Positions 1 through 11,573 of a stretch of DNA of 64,000 nt are shown piece by piece; the first letter of the stretch is position 1; each line of letters starts with the position of its first letter. The stretch spans positions 1,200,501-1,264,500 of the forward strand of contig WPIO01000100.1 of the NCBI GenBank assembly GCA_009760855.2, given 5' to 3'. This DNA comes from Cristatella mucedo (lineage: Eukaryota; Bryozoa; Phylactolaemata; Cristatellidae). The notes beneath the pieces were generated by a model. It searched no databases. It was not told the DNA's origin and was given only the letters and a program-made list of their open reading frames with translations. Both the position numbers and the translations under genes were made by a program.

Positions 1-1281
1 TTACAAATCACGGCAAGAAAATGAACAGCCAAGCAGCTGCTTCGTAATGTTGCAAAATCTTTAATTACGGTACAATGTAAAAGTATTCAAAATTGTTTTT
101 TTTTCAATTTCTAAGCCAAAATACGAAGTCCAGACGAAAGGCAGCTTTCATCTTACTTGAGAAAGAATCTCGCTGTTTGATTTGTATTCACGCGGGGTCA
201 CTTCCTATTGACCAGCGCCGGCTGGCTAATCAGCAGTGACAAGTGTCCACGGTAAGTGCTAAAGTACTTGAATACGATATTAATTTTTACCTAAATTTTA
301 TATTTAATTTTAATATACAGTGATGACGAATTTTTTCTCTAAATTGCATGGGCGCTCTTTCAATTGGTCAGCGCCGGCTTGGGCGTCATGAGTATTACGC
401 GTTCATGAGACACGCGGATGTGCATAACAATGATAATCAGTTTTGCTACTAAAATGCATTTTCTCGCTCAAATTCGTCTGCACAACAAATAGAGTGGGCC
501 ATCTTCTCATTGGTCAGCAAGTCAAGCGAATCGGTCACGACTTTGTTTCCGTTATCTGTTCTTTCTGTGTCGCACATTCAAAGCTATAGGGGTAAATCAA
601 TTCACAAATTGTCTATGAAGCTGAAAGATATTTGATAGTACATAATTAAAGACAAATTAAATTAAATTTAGCGAACTAATATATATTCATCACTTCATAA
701 CTAGATTTTATTATATCGAAGTCAACAGACTTCGAAAATTCGCTGACCCATTAAAGTTAGTAGCTCTTTGACGTCAGGCACTTGGAAGTTACTATTGAAC
801 GGCCTAATTGGACAGACCTCAAATAGCTTCTCTAAGAGTTAATCTGATCAAGAGTGACTCCCAAACCAAAAGACGGCAAATAGCAAACTTCCCGCCGCCA
901 GAAGCCGGAAGCGACAGCCGACTGTCTATTCATCCGCTGTGGGTCAAGGCTACCAGAGAAGTATAGGCCTTAGTATTAGCAGTACTTCTCACCTTGGTCT
1001 TTTCAGAAGCCTGGTCGAACTGCTACTGCGCTACTCTAGATGACCGCTGCCCATCGGAAATGCAGCACTGCGAAGCAGAAGCCGACTGCAGAAGACGACT
1101 GCAAATTCGAGCGTCAGAAGATCAGGAATACAACCAAGATATCGTCGACGTGGGTCGCTAATGAGAGAAATCTCTGTTAAATACCAGTCGCAGCGAGTAA
1201 GCCTACGCTAACGGTAGCCAGCATTGTGTGGAACACGGATTTGTGTAGGTGAACGTCAACCAATGACCGGTCTGCGTCGGG
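1..1281. other. No gene seen; AT-rich left flank
   Basis: No coding frame with recognisable content. ATTGGTCAGCGCCGGCT (362-378) and ATTGACCAGCGCCGGCT (208-224) are near copies, with a weaker third CATTGGTCAGCAAGTC near 506. Confidence 0.6.
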
Positions 1282-1422
1282 GCTCTCTTTTGTATAGCGA
1301 CAGAAGAGCCTTTACGGCCATCGCCACCGCTCGCAATGGCAATAAATGATCGCCTACCGCAGGATTTGAACCTAAAACCTTGGGACCGAGGTCATGAAAA
1401 GCAACCGCCTTACCTAGTGTGC
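1282..1422 (-). mobile_element. SINE-1 (tRNA-derived) copy
   Basis: On the minus strand it starts GGCACACTAGGTAAGGCGG (A-box like), has B-box like GGTTCAAATCC and ends CGCTATACAAAAGAG. About 140 bp. Confidence 0.8.
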
Positions 1423-1803
1423 CAAAAAGAGGGTGCTAAATCGGGTAGTATTTATTTATCCACAGCAAAGCAAAAAAAGCAAAAGCACAGCACACAATAG
1501 CTCGCGAACCGGAGCGAATACAAGAATTTTTCTTCCTGATTTCTCCTCAGCTATGCTATTCACAAATCGTTGCCGAGACCTCGTCTTGGCTATGGGCCTT
1601 GAACTTGTAAAGCCGAGTTTACGTGGCGAGTCTTGCTTCCTACCTGCGTCTGTCCTGCTTCTGACCTATTACGGTCTTCCTTCTTGACAGGTAGTTTATC
1701 CACTCAGTCTTCCTCTAAGTCTGGTTTCCTACTTTCTCCACTCCGCAGAGTGATAAAGAAGGAAACTGCTTTTGCTCGGGAGGTAGGTAATGGCCCTCAG
1801 CGA

Positions 1804-1937
1804 TACTAGCTGATTTAACAGCCTCTTCTATTATAGTGACAGAAGAGCCTTTACGGCTATCACCACCGCTTGCAGTGGCGATAAAAGATCGCCCACCGCA
1901 GGATTCGAACCCACGACCTCGGGGTCGAGGTCGTGAT
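1804..1937 (-). mobile_element. SINE-1 copy, 5'-truncated
   Basis: Same family; B-box GGTTCGAATCC on the minus strand, 3' end GAGGCTGTTAAATCAGCTAG. Confidence 0.8.
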
Positions 1938-2164
1938 GCACCTCGAGGTGAGTCTTAACCTTCCCCGATTGTCTTTATCGCCCGCCACCTCATCATAAGA
2001 TTCTTATATGTAGTTCGCAGTGTCCCTAAAATTAGAGCTCTCGCTGAACACATTGAATGTTTCGCCGGTCAAGTCTTCTGCCGCGCTTTTCAAAGCCGCA
2101 AAGAAGGCGTGCCCTCAACGGCGCCTATGATTGGTCGTTTGCTGGGTTGTACGAAGCGAGACCA

Positions 2165-3153
2165 CGTCCCCCGCCTCGTAGATGTATACATAAATAAATG
2201 TATGTATGTATCTCCGTCAGTAACTCTACAAAGTCATAAAGACCATGTGGGTGTTACGCAGGAGAGTTTTGTATAGCCTACTCACAGCCTAAACGGCTTT
2301 CGGTACGCATTCGGTAGCCAATAGACTTCGTCTCACGCAACAAAGAGAAAGTGGGAAGCATAGCAGAGTCAGGAGAGCAGTTGAGGTAGTGAGTAGCATG
2401 GAAGTAGCAGTTCAGGACCGCTGAAAAAGATGTGCCATAGTCGGCAGTTGGAGAGTAGATGTCGTTGCGTAAGAATTGTGGAAGCGAGTTCCACAGTCTA
2501 GGACCTGCAGAGCTAAAGCTTCTGTCGCCAACTGTCTTTAAGCGGAGGAATGGAACAGCTAATTTATTGTCCACACAGGACCTGAGGGCGCGAACAGACT
2601 GATACTGATGCAGCAGTTCAGCTAGGTATGAAGGAGCCAAGCCGTGGCGGGCCTTGTGGGTCAGTGTAAGAACTTTGCTCTGTATCCTTTGCTGAACCGG
2701 TAACCATCCTAGCTCTTCCAGCAAAGGTGACACGTGCTCAAACCGCTGGGACTTGAAGACCAGCCTTGCAGCCATATTCATAGTCCGCTGTAGTGGCATA
2801 ATAGCTTTCTTTGGTAGCCCAGCCAAAAGGGAATTACAATAATCAAGCCGAGACAGAACTGAAGAGCTAGTTGAATTTTTTACAAGCCACTGTGGGAGAC
2901 AGCTTCTAATCTTGGATAGGGATCGGATGTGATGGCTAGTTGTAGAGGCAGTCTTCTGAATGAAGCTTTTGAAATTGAGGCAGCTGTCAAACACGACACC
3001 TAGATTACGAGCACGTGGTGAAGGTCGCACAATAGCATCACCTATTAGAACAGCAAAGCCTTTTAATCCAGCCACACGCTTAGGGTGTCCTATGAGAAGC
3101 AGTTCGGTTTTATCGTCATTTAATTTCAGGAAGTTTTCCGACATCCAGGATCT
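2165..3153 (-). mobile_element. LINE-B: 5'-truncated CR1/L2-like retrotransposon with long open frame
   Basis: An intact open frame at 2278-3144 encodes the C-terminal part of a non-LTR reverse transcriptase: SENFLKLNDDKTELLLIG, NLGVVFDS, VLSRLDYCNSLLAGLP, GWLPVQQRIQSKVLTLT and GPRLWNSLPQF, all typical of CR1/L2-group elements. The 3' UTR runs to about 2165 and ends in a TACA/TGTA-type repeat. The 5' end abuts a SINE-1 copy. Of the LINE copies in the window, this frame is the best preserved. Confidence 0.88.
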
Positions 3154-3312
3154 GCAAGCTGATTTAACCGCCTCTTTTTGTATAGCGACAGAAGAACCTT
3201 GACGGCTATCACCACCGCTTGCAGTGGCGATATAGAATCGCCCACCACAGGATTCGAACCCACGACCTCGGGGCAGAGGTCGTAAAAATCAACAGCCTTA
3301 CCTAGTGAGCCA
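3154..3312 (-). mobile_element. SINE-1 copy next to LINE-B
   Basis: Full-length, from GGCTCACTAGGTAAGGC to AAATCAGCTTG on the minus strand. It is joined to the truncated 5' end of the LINE-B at 2165-3153. Confidence 0.82.
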
Positions 3313-4633
3313 TTATGGCTGAACCTAGGGCCCATTGTAGCGTTGTTTAGCTCCCCTGTTATTTTTGGCTCAAGCGACATCGTTATTAAGAGGATTAGTC
3401 AAACTGCCGCTCGTCTTGCCCTGGCCCAGCGTCGGCGACGTGGAGAGAGGGCGGCGTAGCCGCGACAGAGCGGCGTTCGGGAGGAAAAATGAGCTTACCG
3501 TCCTAGTCGTGGCTACGATTTATTCAGGAACAATGCTGCACGGAATCAAGATATTAATCACAACTATAAACATTTGTGCAGCACTTTGTGAAAACTAAAG
3601 TGCTTTATACATTCTACTTAGAAAGGGTGTGCTTTTAAAATGAGTGGGATCGGAAGAGCGGTTGGTACGACAGCTAGCCTGGTTGGGAGGAAGTTCGCAT
3701 AGCTCTGCTAAAGTAAGAGGATAGACAGAGCGAGAGTAGAGTGAGAGACAAACATTGGATTCGATTCGCTGCTTTCGCCGGTAAGCCAGCTCAGTGCAGT
3801 TCAAGTAAAAGTTCATGGAACATGGAAGGGCGAGACGCTTCCGAGAGAAATGCTTTGGGAAGCTTCTCCTTTAACGCTGCCCGGTTCATTCGTGGCGTCC
3901 TCTTCTGTTGTTTCATGGAAATTTTAACTTTTTGAATGCATCCCGTGATCTTTGCATCTTACATATTTACTAACTCTGCGTGATAACATCCATGCGGGTA
4001 TTCTCAACTGGGGCGAAAGCCAATGGATTGAATTTGCTGCTCAGATTTACAGTAGCATAATTCTTCGCCGAATTCCTAAAGTCTGCAAGCGGACGCATTC
4101 AACGAGATTGGCTAGACATGTCCCATCATGCCCCGCAAAGCGCCTAAGTAAGTTTGAGGCGGACAAGACTGGGTCTGAGCGAGACTGCGGCAGGTAAGAA
4201 CAAGAACAGGCTTGCGGTTACAATCGCTTGTGATTGAAAACGACGAAAACGTTCTTCCTGCTTGCGCTGTGTGTGCACTAGTCCTTTTATAACTTGAAGG
4301 ACTTTCAAGGTATCTCTTGAGATTTGTTTTAAAGCTAAATCTGCTAGCCGTCCCTAGACAAGAAAAGAGCTGGTAATCTGAATCCCAGGAAAAAAGTGGT
4401 TAAGAAGATACTTTAAAATCCAGGCTCAATTCTGTGAGGCTGACGTTTATGAAAATGAAACATGAGAGCTAAAAATGCTGATATTAAGAAGACGTTTGAG
4501 TCCCTGGTGCCTATCACTTTATTTCTGAGCATGGGCGTTAACTTAAATGTAAGGGGCTCTCACTTCGCGAACCAAGTTTCAGGTTAGAGCTCGGCTACAT
4601 GAAATTCTTTACTTCCCATAAATAAAAGAATAA
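3313..4633. other. No gene seen
   Basis: Short frames without family resemblance or splice context. Confidence 0.55.
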
Positions 4634-4770
4634 ATTCATTTTTACAGAACCCCAATAGAAGTTAGTATCTATTCAGGCGCTTCACATATTCCTCGGGGCT
4701 TGAGCCCATGACCTTAGACAGACCTTGGTCGGGGCGAGCACCTTAACCACTGGACCAAACCAGCTCGCCA
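4634..4770 (-). mobile_element. SINE-2 (tRNA-like head, LINE-A-type tail) copy
   Basis: On the minus strand the head ends GGGCTCAAGCCCCGAGG and the tail GAAGCGCCTGAATAGATACT follows. Confidence 0.72.
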
Positions 4771-5249
4771 TGGCAATTGACGGTGGTAGTCGTTGTGGTC
4801 TTCAAGGCTAAAACTATAATTAAAAGAGACAGTTAAAGCTGATGAACTTTACTTTGCAACTTTGATATTATGTTGAGGTGGCTGAGTCCACAATGAACAC
4901 TGACCGTAGTTCGCCCTATTAAATTCCTGTAGTATTAGGAGGAAGTCTTAGCATAACGGAGAGGTGAAACACAAAGATTCCAAATCTGTTTTATCATGAC
5001 AGTGCATTATATATTGACGTTCCTATAAAATAATTATTAGGAACCAAATACTTCATGAGCCATAATTTAGACCGCTTCAGCCACTCCGCATCAAGTGTCG
5101 AATTTATTTCAAGATCCGGTTCGCCGGTCGCTTCTCCCGCTTGCACCGGCCTCCGCTCTCCTTGCTCCTCCAGTGGGCTCTCGCACCAGCCGATCCACAG
5201 AATCTGGTATCTTACCGTCCTTGGCATTACATTTAAGACACTCGGTGAT

Positions 5250-5564
<315 letters not shown>

Positions 5565-6318
5565 TTACAGGTACAGCTACAGTTCTAATATATAGGTATA
5601 GTTTCAGCTTACTGTCATCCCTTGTCGCTTCGCGTTTCAACTTTCACGGCTTCACTCTATCGCGGTTTTTTCAAATATATTCATTAAAACGTTGATTGAG
5701 ATAGTGAAAATGATACAGTATGCACTGAGTTGTCTTGGTTAATTATACACCCCCGCATTACAATTGAAACTAAAATTACTGTACGCATGGACTGTAAGCC
5801 AACGTATTCGAGCACTATCGCAAATCCTTCAACGCCAGGTGCAGCCGCTCGAACCATTCTTTGCGTGTGGGCAAGAACTTTTTCCAAAAAATCGGGTGTG
5901 TTGTTTCATGTCTCAGAGGGCTTGGCTCTAATAATGTTAAAAACAGTATTTGGAGGGTCGTGTACAGGTTTTCTATGCTCTACAAAAATATTCAACATGT
6001 AAATAAAGAACCCTACTCCGCGGAAATTCGCTCATCGCGGTGGAGTCTGGAAGTGATTAACCGCGATTAACACAGCGACGACTGTATAGGTATAGTTATA
6101 GTTTACATACGAGGCAGGGACTATACTTGTATAGAGCATTTCGGATAGCATTCATCGGCAGCAGACTGGCGTGGAAAAACGCTGCCTTTTGGTCGTACAT
6201 CTAAGATGGGAACCCCCTCTCCTCCCCCCCCCCCGCCAAAGCGACGAGTAAGTGCAGAGAAAGGTAAGTGGATTTCTCGAGTCTTGTCTCTGTAGAATCT
6301 CTCTGCGCCGGAGACGGC

Positions 6319-6812
6319 TCAGCGCAGCAGAAAATCAGTGATCAGCTCATTGAATGCGCTCGAGAAGCGCAGGTGGAGGTTGTGCTTGCTCAGCGGCATG
6401 GTGACGAGCCTCGAGTGCCTGATGCGAGCGCGCAAGAATTCCGGATGCTCGGCGGGCACGAGCTGGTCCTCGGCCCCGTGCACGATCAGCGTCGGGCACT
6501 CCACCAGGTGCACCTTGGACTTGATTATGTCGCCGTCGGCCTCGGTGAGGTAGCGCGCCATGGCGTCTATCCAGCCGTGCCAGTGCCGCTCGAAGTACTC
6601 GGCTCCGTACAGCTTCTCGTACGGCTCGCGCATCCGGCTGCTCCAGCTCCTCACGTCTCGCAGCTTCTCGTACAGCTCGAGGTCCAGCTTAGTGACGAAC
6701 GCGTTGGCGCCCCAGACGACCAGCTTGTGCACCAGCTCCGGATACGCGACGGCGAGTATGAGAGCCGTGATGCCGCCGTCGCTCCAGCCGAGAAGCGACA
6801 CGGCTTTCGGAC
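6319..6812 (-). CDS. BPHL: BPHL exon 2
   Basis: 494 nt from the TTCCAG acceptor to TGA. It carries GWSDGGITAL, VVWGANAFV, LIVHGAEDQLVP and KHNLHLRF. Confidence 0.95.
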
Positions 6813-7349
6813 CTGGAACTAAGCAGCGCTTGAGAGCGCTAGAGAGCGCCGGGACGAGAGCACCGGGCCGAGCTCCCGGGGCGGGCGCCGGCTGGCTAGT
6901 CAAGTGGCGCGCGCGGGCCCGGCCGGCGCGGCAGACCGACCTAGCGCTCGAATGACCTTGGCGGCGGCGTCTGCGTCTCTGCGGAGGAAATCTTTCGGCC
7001 ACGACCTCTCCGGCGGTATGCTGAGGCCGTATCCGGGAGGATCCCAAGCGTAGATCGTGAACCTCTCCCGGCTCAAGTGCTCGAGTTGGGGTCCGAAGTC
7101 GGTGCGCGAGCTGCCCAGGGCTCCAGGAAGCAGCAGCAGGGCGTGAGGGCCCGAGCCGACCCGGTCTACGTGCACGACACACCCGTCGACGAGCACTTTC
7201 TCAGAAACGCATCCGTTTAGCAGTCCGCGTTGCATCAACAGCAGCATCGGAGCCGGTCGCTTGTGTAAGCGACCGGCTCCGATGGCAAACGGAGGCATCG
7301 CTGACCGGGGAAACGCGCCGCCGAGTCGACAACGCCCGCAGGCCGCCAT
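6319..7349 (-). CDS. BPHL: BPHL-like alpha/beta hydrolase (valacyclovir hydrolase), 2 exons
   Basis: Join 7349-6941, 6812-6319: 300 codons plus TGA (human BPHL is 291 aa). It is a serine hydrolase of the alpha/beta fold that cleaves alpha-amino-acid esters (family knowledge). Visible features: LLLLPGALGSSRTDFGPQ (oxyanion region), AWDPPGYG, nucleophile elbow GWSDGG with Ser147, the probable acid in HGAEDQLVP (Asp252) and the probable catalytic His in SKHNLHLRF (His280). The first 45 or so residues are Arg-rich with no acidic residues, as expected of a mitochondrial presequence. The intron has a GTCGGT donor and TTCCAG acceptor and is phase 1. The start ATG at 7349 has G at -3 and +4; the frame extends upstream only without another ATG. 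An 18-bp perfect inverted repeat lies inside the presequence region. Confidence 0.93.
6941..7349 (-). CDS. BPHL: BPHL exon 1
   Basis: 136 codons plus 1 nt, from ATG to the GTCGGT donor. It carries the presequence, the strand ALLLLPGALG and the AWDPPGYG loop. Confidence 0.9.
7245..7284. repeat. Perfect 18-bp inverted repeat, 4-nt loop, in BPHL exon 1
   Basis: Arms CATCGGAGCCGGTCGCTT and its exact complement around GTGT. It covers codons 22-35 of the BPHL presequence. Confidence 0.95.
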
Positions 7350-7769
7350 CGCAGGGGGCGTGGGCAGGCACGATTTGTCCGTGCCCTCTGTTACTCGGTT
7401 GCCTTTGAAGGTCAAGGTCGTATCATCACCGGTCGAACGGCCGCGTTAAATAGTTCTTGTCGTCGCGCAGGCCAGTGGATGAGAGAGTGCGGGAGGTAGA
7501 TACAGGGACCGGCAGAGACCACCTCCCGACTCCATAGGCGATCTCGGGCGGTTTAGCCAACCTCCAACCAGCTTGGGTCGTCGTGAAAAATCGAACCCGA
7601 CCAGCGAGGTCGGAGTGCAATGGACATGTGCCCACGCGGAAAAGTCGCCCATATTTTAGGTTTCCGGTGGAGGCAGCGGAGGCTAAAGGTGAGCATCTAG
7701 CGTCATTAGCTAGAGCCGAAGAATCATGCACGACGTCCAGAGTTTGGCGAAGATTCCGGTAGTCTAAAG

Positions 7770-7956
7770 CAGCGGCTCTCAACCTTCCTAATGCCGCGAC
7801 CCTTTAATCTAGTCCCGCATGTAGCGGCGACCCCAACCATAAAATTAATGTGTGCAAAATGTGGAAATGCGTGTGTTCCGATGGTCCTATGCAACCCCTG
7901 TGAATGGGTCGTTCGATCCCCAAAGGGGTCGCAACCCACAGGTTGAGAACCGCTTT
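7770..7956. mobile_element. hAT non-autonomous element of the SPIN / URR1 type
   Basis: 187 bp. The left end CAGCGGCTCTCAACC is nearly the reverse complement of the right end GGTTGAGAACCGCTTT. Flanking 8-bp duplications GTCTAAAG (7762-7769) and GTCCAAAG (7957-7964) match at 7 of 8 positions and fit the hAT pattern nTnnnnAn. Internal blocks (AATGCCGCGACCCTTTAAT, GGGTCGTTCGATCCCCAAAG, GTCGCAACCCACAGG) match the SPIN/URR1 miniature-element ends as I remember them. No coding sequence is present, so the element depended on a transposase in trans. It lies just upstream of the BPHL gene. Confidence 0.88.
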
Positions 7957-8140
7957 GTCCAAAGCCTCGTCGGCTTTCCTTCTGCTAACGCTGAATATTG
8001 ATTTCATGGCGCTGATTTTAGGGGTCGCCTTAAGACTAAAAATGCTCGACCATTAACCTATTGACGTCAACTGCGAACGCTAAATACTAGTTGCCAGCCG
8101 CTGGCTTTGAGAGCAGCTGGCTCGGTTCAGTTTAAAAAAA

Positions 8141-8300
8141 TACTAGCTGATTTAGCAGCCTCTTTTGTATAGCGACAGAAGAGTAATTACGGCTATCACC
8201 ACCGCTTGCAGCGGCGATAGGGAATCAACCACCACAGGATTCGAACCAACGGCCTCGTTTCCGAGGTCGAACGGCCTCGGTTCCGAGGTGGTGTTGTTAG
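8141..8300 (-). mobile_element. SINE-1 copy with duplicated arm
   Basis: Same family; the CGGCCTCG..CCGAGGT hairpin (anticodon-arm equivalent) occurs twice in tandem near 8250-8290. Confidence 0.78.
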
Positions 8301-8759
8301 TGGGTTGAAAAGGTCGCGATAAGCAGTTCAGCAGCCGAAGCATCTTCCCTCCCAGGGCAAACTGCAGCTCGGCCGTCCAGACCAGCATCTACGTTACGCT
8401 CTGCTTGCCAAGAAACATCCCATCACAGGCAGACCAACGCAGCTCAGCCGAGAGCCGGCCAGCACCCAGGGCACAGCCTTCTTTTAAAGCCGTCGAGTCG
8501 AGGGATGAGATATCAGTCGGCTACTTTTTTTCTGCTCTGCTACAAGTACACCGGGAAGAGAAGTTATCGTTAAAACACAAGGAATTCAGCCTGTCTATAT
8601 CATTGTGTACTTTCCCTGGTTCGTGACCAAGGAGCTTGGAATTGAGTTATATGCGGCTACCATGAGCCAGTGAAAAATCACGGAAAACCCCGAGCCTCTT
8701 AACACTGATAGTAATTCCAATAATAGTAATTATACATCTGAATCTGAGAACTAGGCTCT

Positions 8760-9300
8760 TGACATATGCTGTAAAGGAAGCGTGATCTAATGGTTGGCGG
8801 TAGCATGCTCAATGTCAACAAGAGTAACGTGATTAGAGGTGATATGATATGCACAGGGTCAGAATACAAATTTAGTTAGTGGCAGCACACACACGCACGC
8901 AAAGGACGAATCACTGGACTAACTAAATGCTTTGATAAATAGTTGCGTTTTTTTATCAAGTCAAATGATGTGACATCAGTCGGGAGTGAGCTTCAGGCTT
9001 TGGGAGCATACGAAATAAAAGCACGGTCTCTAAACGATTTGAGGCTCGTACGAGGTGCAGCCAAGCGATTAGATTCCGAAAATTGGATGATACAATGCTT
9101 ATCCTCGCGGGGGAGTACATCTGATAGGTAGGCTGGAGCCAAAGAATTAAGGGACCTAAAAGTGAGTGACAAAACCTTGAAGTCGATGCGTTGCTTGACT
9201 GGGAGCCAATGCAGGTCGGTGAGAAGTGGTGTGATGTGGCAACTGGGACGCTCAAGACAGACAGACGTAGCAGCATAGTTTTGCACCATCGCTCTGTAGG
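8760..9300 (-). mobile_element. LINE-A, 3' portion with decayed RT C-terminus
   Basis: Minus-strand translation includes CHITPLLTDLHWLPVKQRID, FKVLSLTFRSLNSLAPAYLS; the 3' UTR shares long stretches with the copy at 24521-25462. Confidence 0.85.
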
Positions 9301-9967
9301 GCATTTCCACGAACAGACAGACAGGGAGGGAGAGAAAGATGAAGAGGAGAGGGAGAGCAGCAGGGAGAGCAGCAAACTCGTGCAAGCAGGTAAGCGCAGG
9401 CGAGCTCACGCTGTTGCGCCGACACAAGGCGCGCTCTCCTAATGCTTTTCGCTGGCACACGTCCTTACTGTCTTGTCTTTCCGTTCGTCGCAAAGCTGGC
9501 TGTTTTGCCGATCGGCAGCATGGAAGGCAAGCACGGCGCTTGGCGATCGAAACGGCCGGCTTCATTTAATTAGCCTCCAAGGAGATGTGCCAGAGTCTGC
9601 TCCCCTATCCTCCCCCTCCTCCCTTGGCTTCATGCCGACTTCTGGCTGCCAATACTCTATTTCCAACGTTACTGACAGTGTAGGCCTTTCTCATAAGTCA
9701 TGTGCACTCCTAATCCCGTGCAGTTCTGGACTCCTGCGGACACTGCGCCGTGTCGCCACCACGGTCGGCGAGAATGCTCCGCATACGCTACTCGCAGCAG
9801 CAGCCATCCTCTATTACCAGCCGCTTGCAGCGGCGGCGCTCTCAACGAGCTCAATAGGCAGTGGCGCCATGACGGCATGCTACCCAAAGAGCTGCAGTCG
9901 CAGCTGCGGAGCACACAGCACACGGAGAGAGCACGAGGTCGCTAAAGCCGAGCAGGCACGGCCTTGC

Positions 9968-10255
9968 TCAGAGCCAGCTGCCGAGAGGGCGAGGCACGAG
10001 CAGTGGAGTGCTCCGCAGGTAGGCCTGGTAGGCCGGGTCGGCGCCCCAGCGCTTCAGAGCCTGCCGCTCCTGAATCGGAATGCCGCTCACTTTCGTGAGA
10101 AGGAACACGACGAACAGCGGCGAGATGATGCTGGCAAACTCGGCCCCTTCCAGCGCCGGCGCCGCGGTCAGGAACATGCCGACCCACATGAGGATCTCGC
10201 CGAAGTAGTTGGGATAGCGAGACAGGCTCCACAGACCGGTCTGAATGAACTTGCC
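9968..10255 (-). CDS. DUF1295 gene exon 5
   Basis: 95 codons plus TGA. Opens GKFIQTGLWSLSRYPNYFGE and includes KVSGIPIQERQALKRWG. Acceptor ACTTTGCAG. Confidence 0.95.
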   Translation of the reverse strand, partial: GKFIQTGLWSLSRYPNYFGEILMWVGMFLTAAPALEGAEFASIISPLFVVFLLTKVSGIPIQERQALKRWGADPAYQAYLRSTPLLVPRPLGSWL

Positions 10256-11508
10256 CTGCAAAGTCAATGCAGCCTCTCAACACCTTAGCCATGCGGATGC
10301 ACAGCTGCTGGGGTGGCAGGCAGCAGTGCCTCCCACTAGTAAAGTGGAGCATCGCTAACACGCCTGGGCCTCGGCAACGAAGAGGCCGCAAACAGCGGGA
10401 TCCATGGGAAGCGCTGCGTCGCTCAGCCTGGCGCCGAGTGAGCCCATCGCTCACCAGACTGGAGAGCGGCCGTGCTAAGCAGCAAGCGTCGAGCGCTGCG
10501 CCCCGGCAAGCAGCGGCGCAGCGGCACGGCGAGCCGACGCGCGTGCCCGAAGCGCACGCGGTCGATGCACAGCAGCTGCTCGTCTTACGGCGTTGCTCGG
10601 ATCCTGCTTGAATGCCGACTTCTGGTAGTCGGCGACGGCCTCGAAAAAGAAGCCGACGGCCCACAGCCCGTAGCCGACGTAGTCGGACCAGTGGCCCAGC
10701 GGAACGTCCTTCTTCTTGGAGTTGGCGATCAGCGTAGGCAGCAATGTCACAAAAACCCAGACGCCTGGAAACCGACGGCAGAGCGCGATCAGCTGTGCGC
10801 ACAGTACGTGCAGAGGTCGAGGTCGTCGCCAGGTCTGACGAAAAGGAGGCAGCTGCTGGGCAGACGAGAGGCTCGAGCCGCGGTGCCAGCGGCCAGATGA
10901 GCACGAGCAGTCCAGGTAGCACGAGGCGGTCACGACAAGGGCGATCAAGGTCACCGAGACCAACGTCCGGCAAAGGGAGGCGGCACGATAAAACGCTGTG
11001 TCACTAATGGAGAACGTTCAGTTGCCGTCCTGGACGAGGCACCGGCATGGCTCGCCAGTGCCGGGCCGGTTGAGTTCACAGCACACTGCTCACAAGGATC
11101 GGGTATTTGGGATTCTGCACATTGAGAAAATGTTGAACTTGTGATTCCTGCTGCTTAAGCATGCGATACGAGAAATCGCAGACGAAGCACCAGTGACATC
11201 GGCTCGTCTAGCAGGGTTTGCCAAAACCGATAAACACTGCATTGTCTACGGTCTAAGCATATGAACCAAAAGATAAAAACAGCCACTGTGTACAGCTGCT
11301 GCAGAGACGGTTGCTCTGTAGCAACCGTCTCTCTGCAGAACCGCTGGCTAACCAATTGCTTACAAGCTGTGAGGCCAATCCTCTCGAGGTCAGACAGCAT
11401 GCCCGAAATCACACCTGTCTTGTTGCCACAGACAAAGGACACTTCCTTTCCACCGTTTGGACTAGGCGGATACATACTTCTCTGCCTGCCATGTGGCCTG
11501 ATCGGACC

Positions 11509-11573
<65 letters not shown>

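Noticed and set aside
1282-1422. tRNA genes at the GGTTCGAATCC boxes
   Set aside because: Only the promoter boxes are tRNA-like; no cloverleaf or acceptor stem closes, and the units recur with a common non-tRNA 3' part, so they are SINEs.
2278-3144. 288-codon frame as a host gene
   Set aside because: It is the C-terminus of a CR1/L2-like reverse transcriptase, repeated in decayed form elsewhere in the window.
6268-6955. Plus-strand frames of up to 184 codons across the BPHL gene
   Set aside because: They are antisense to the clear BPHL exon 2 and reflect its GC-rich codons.
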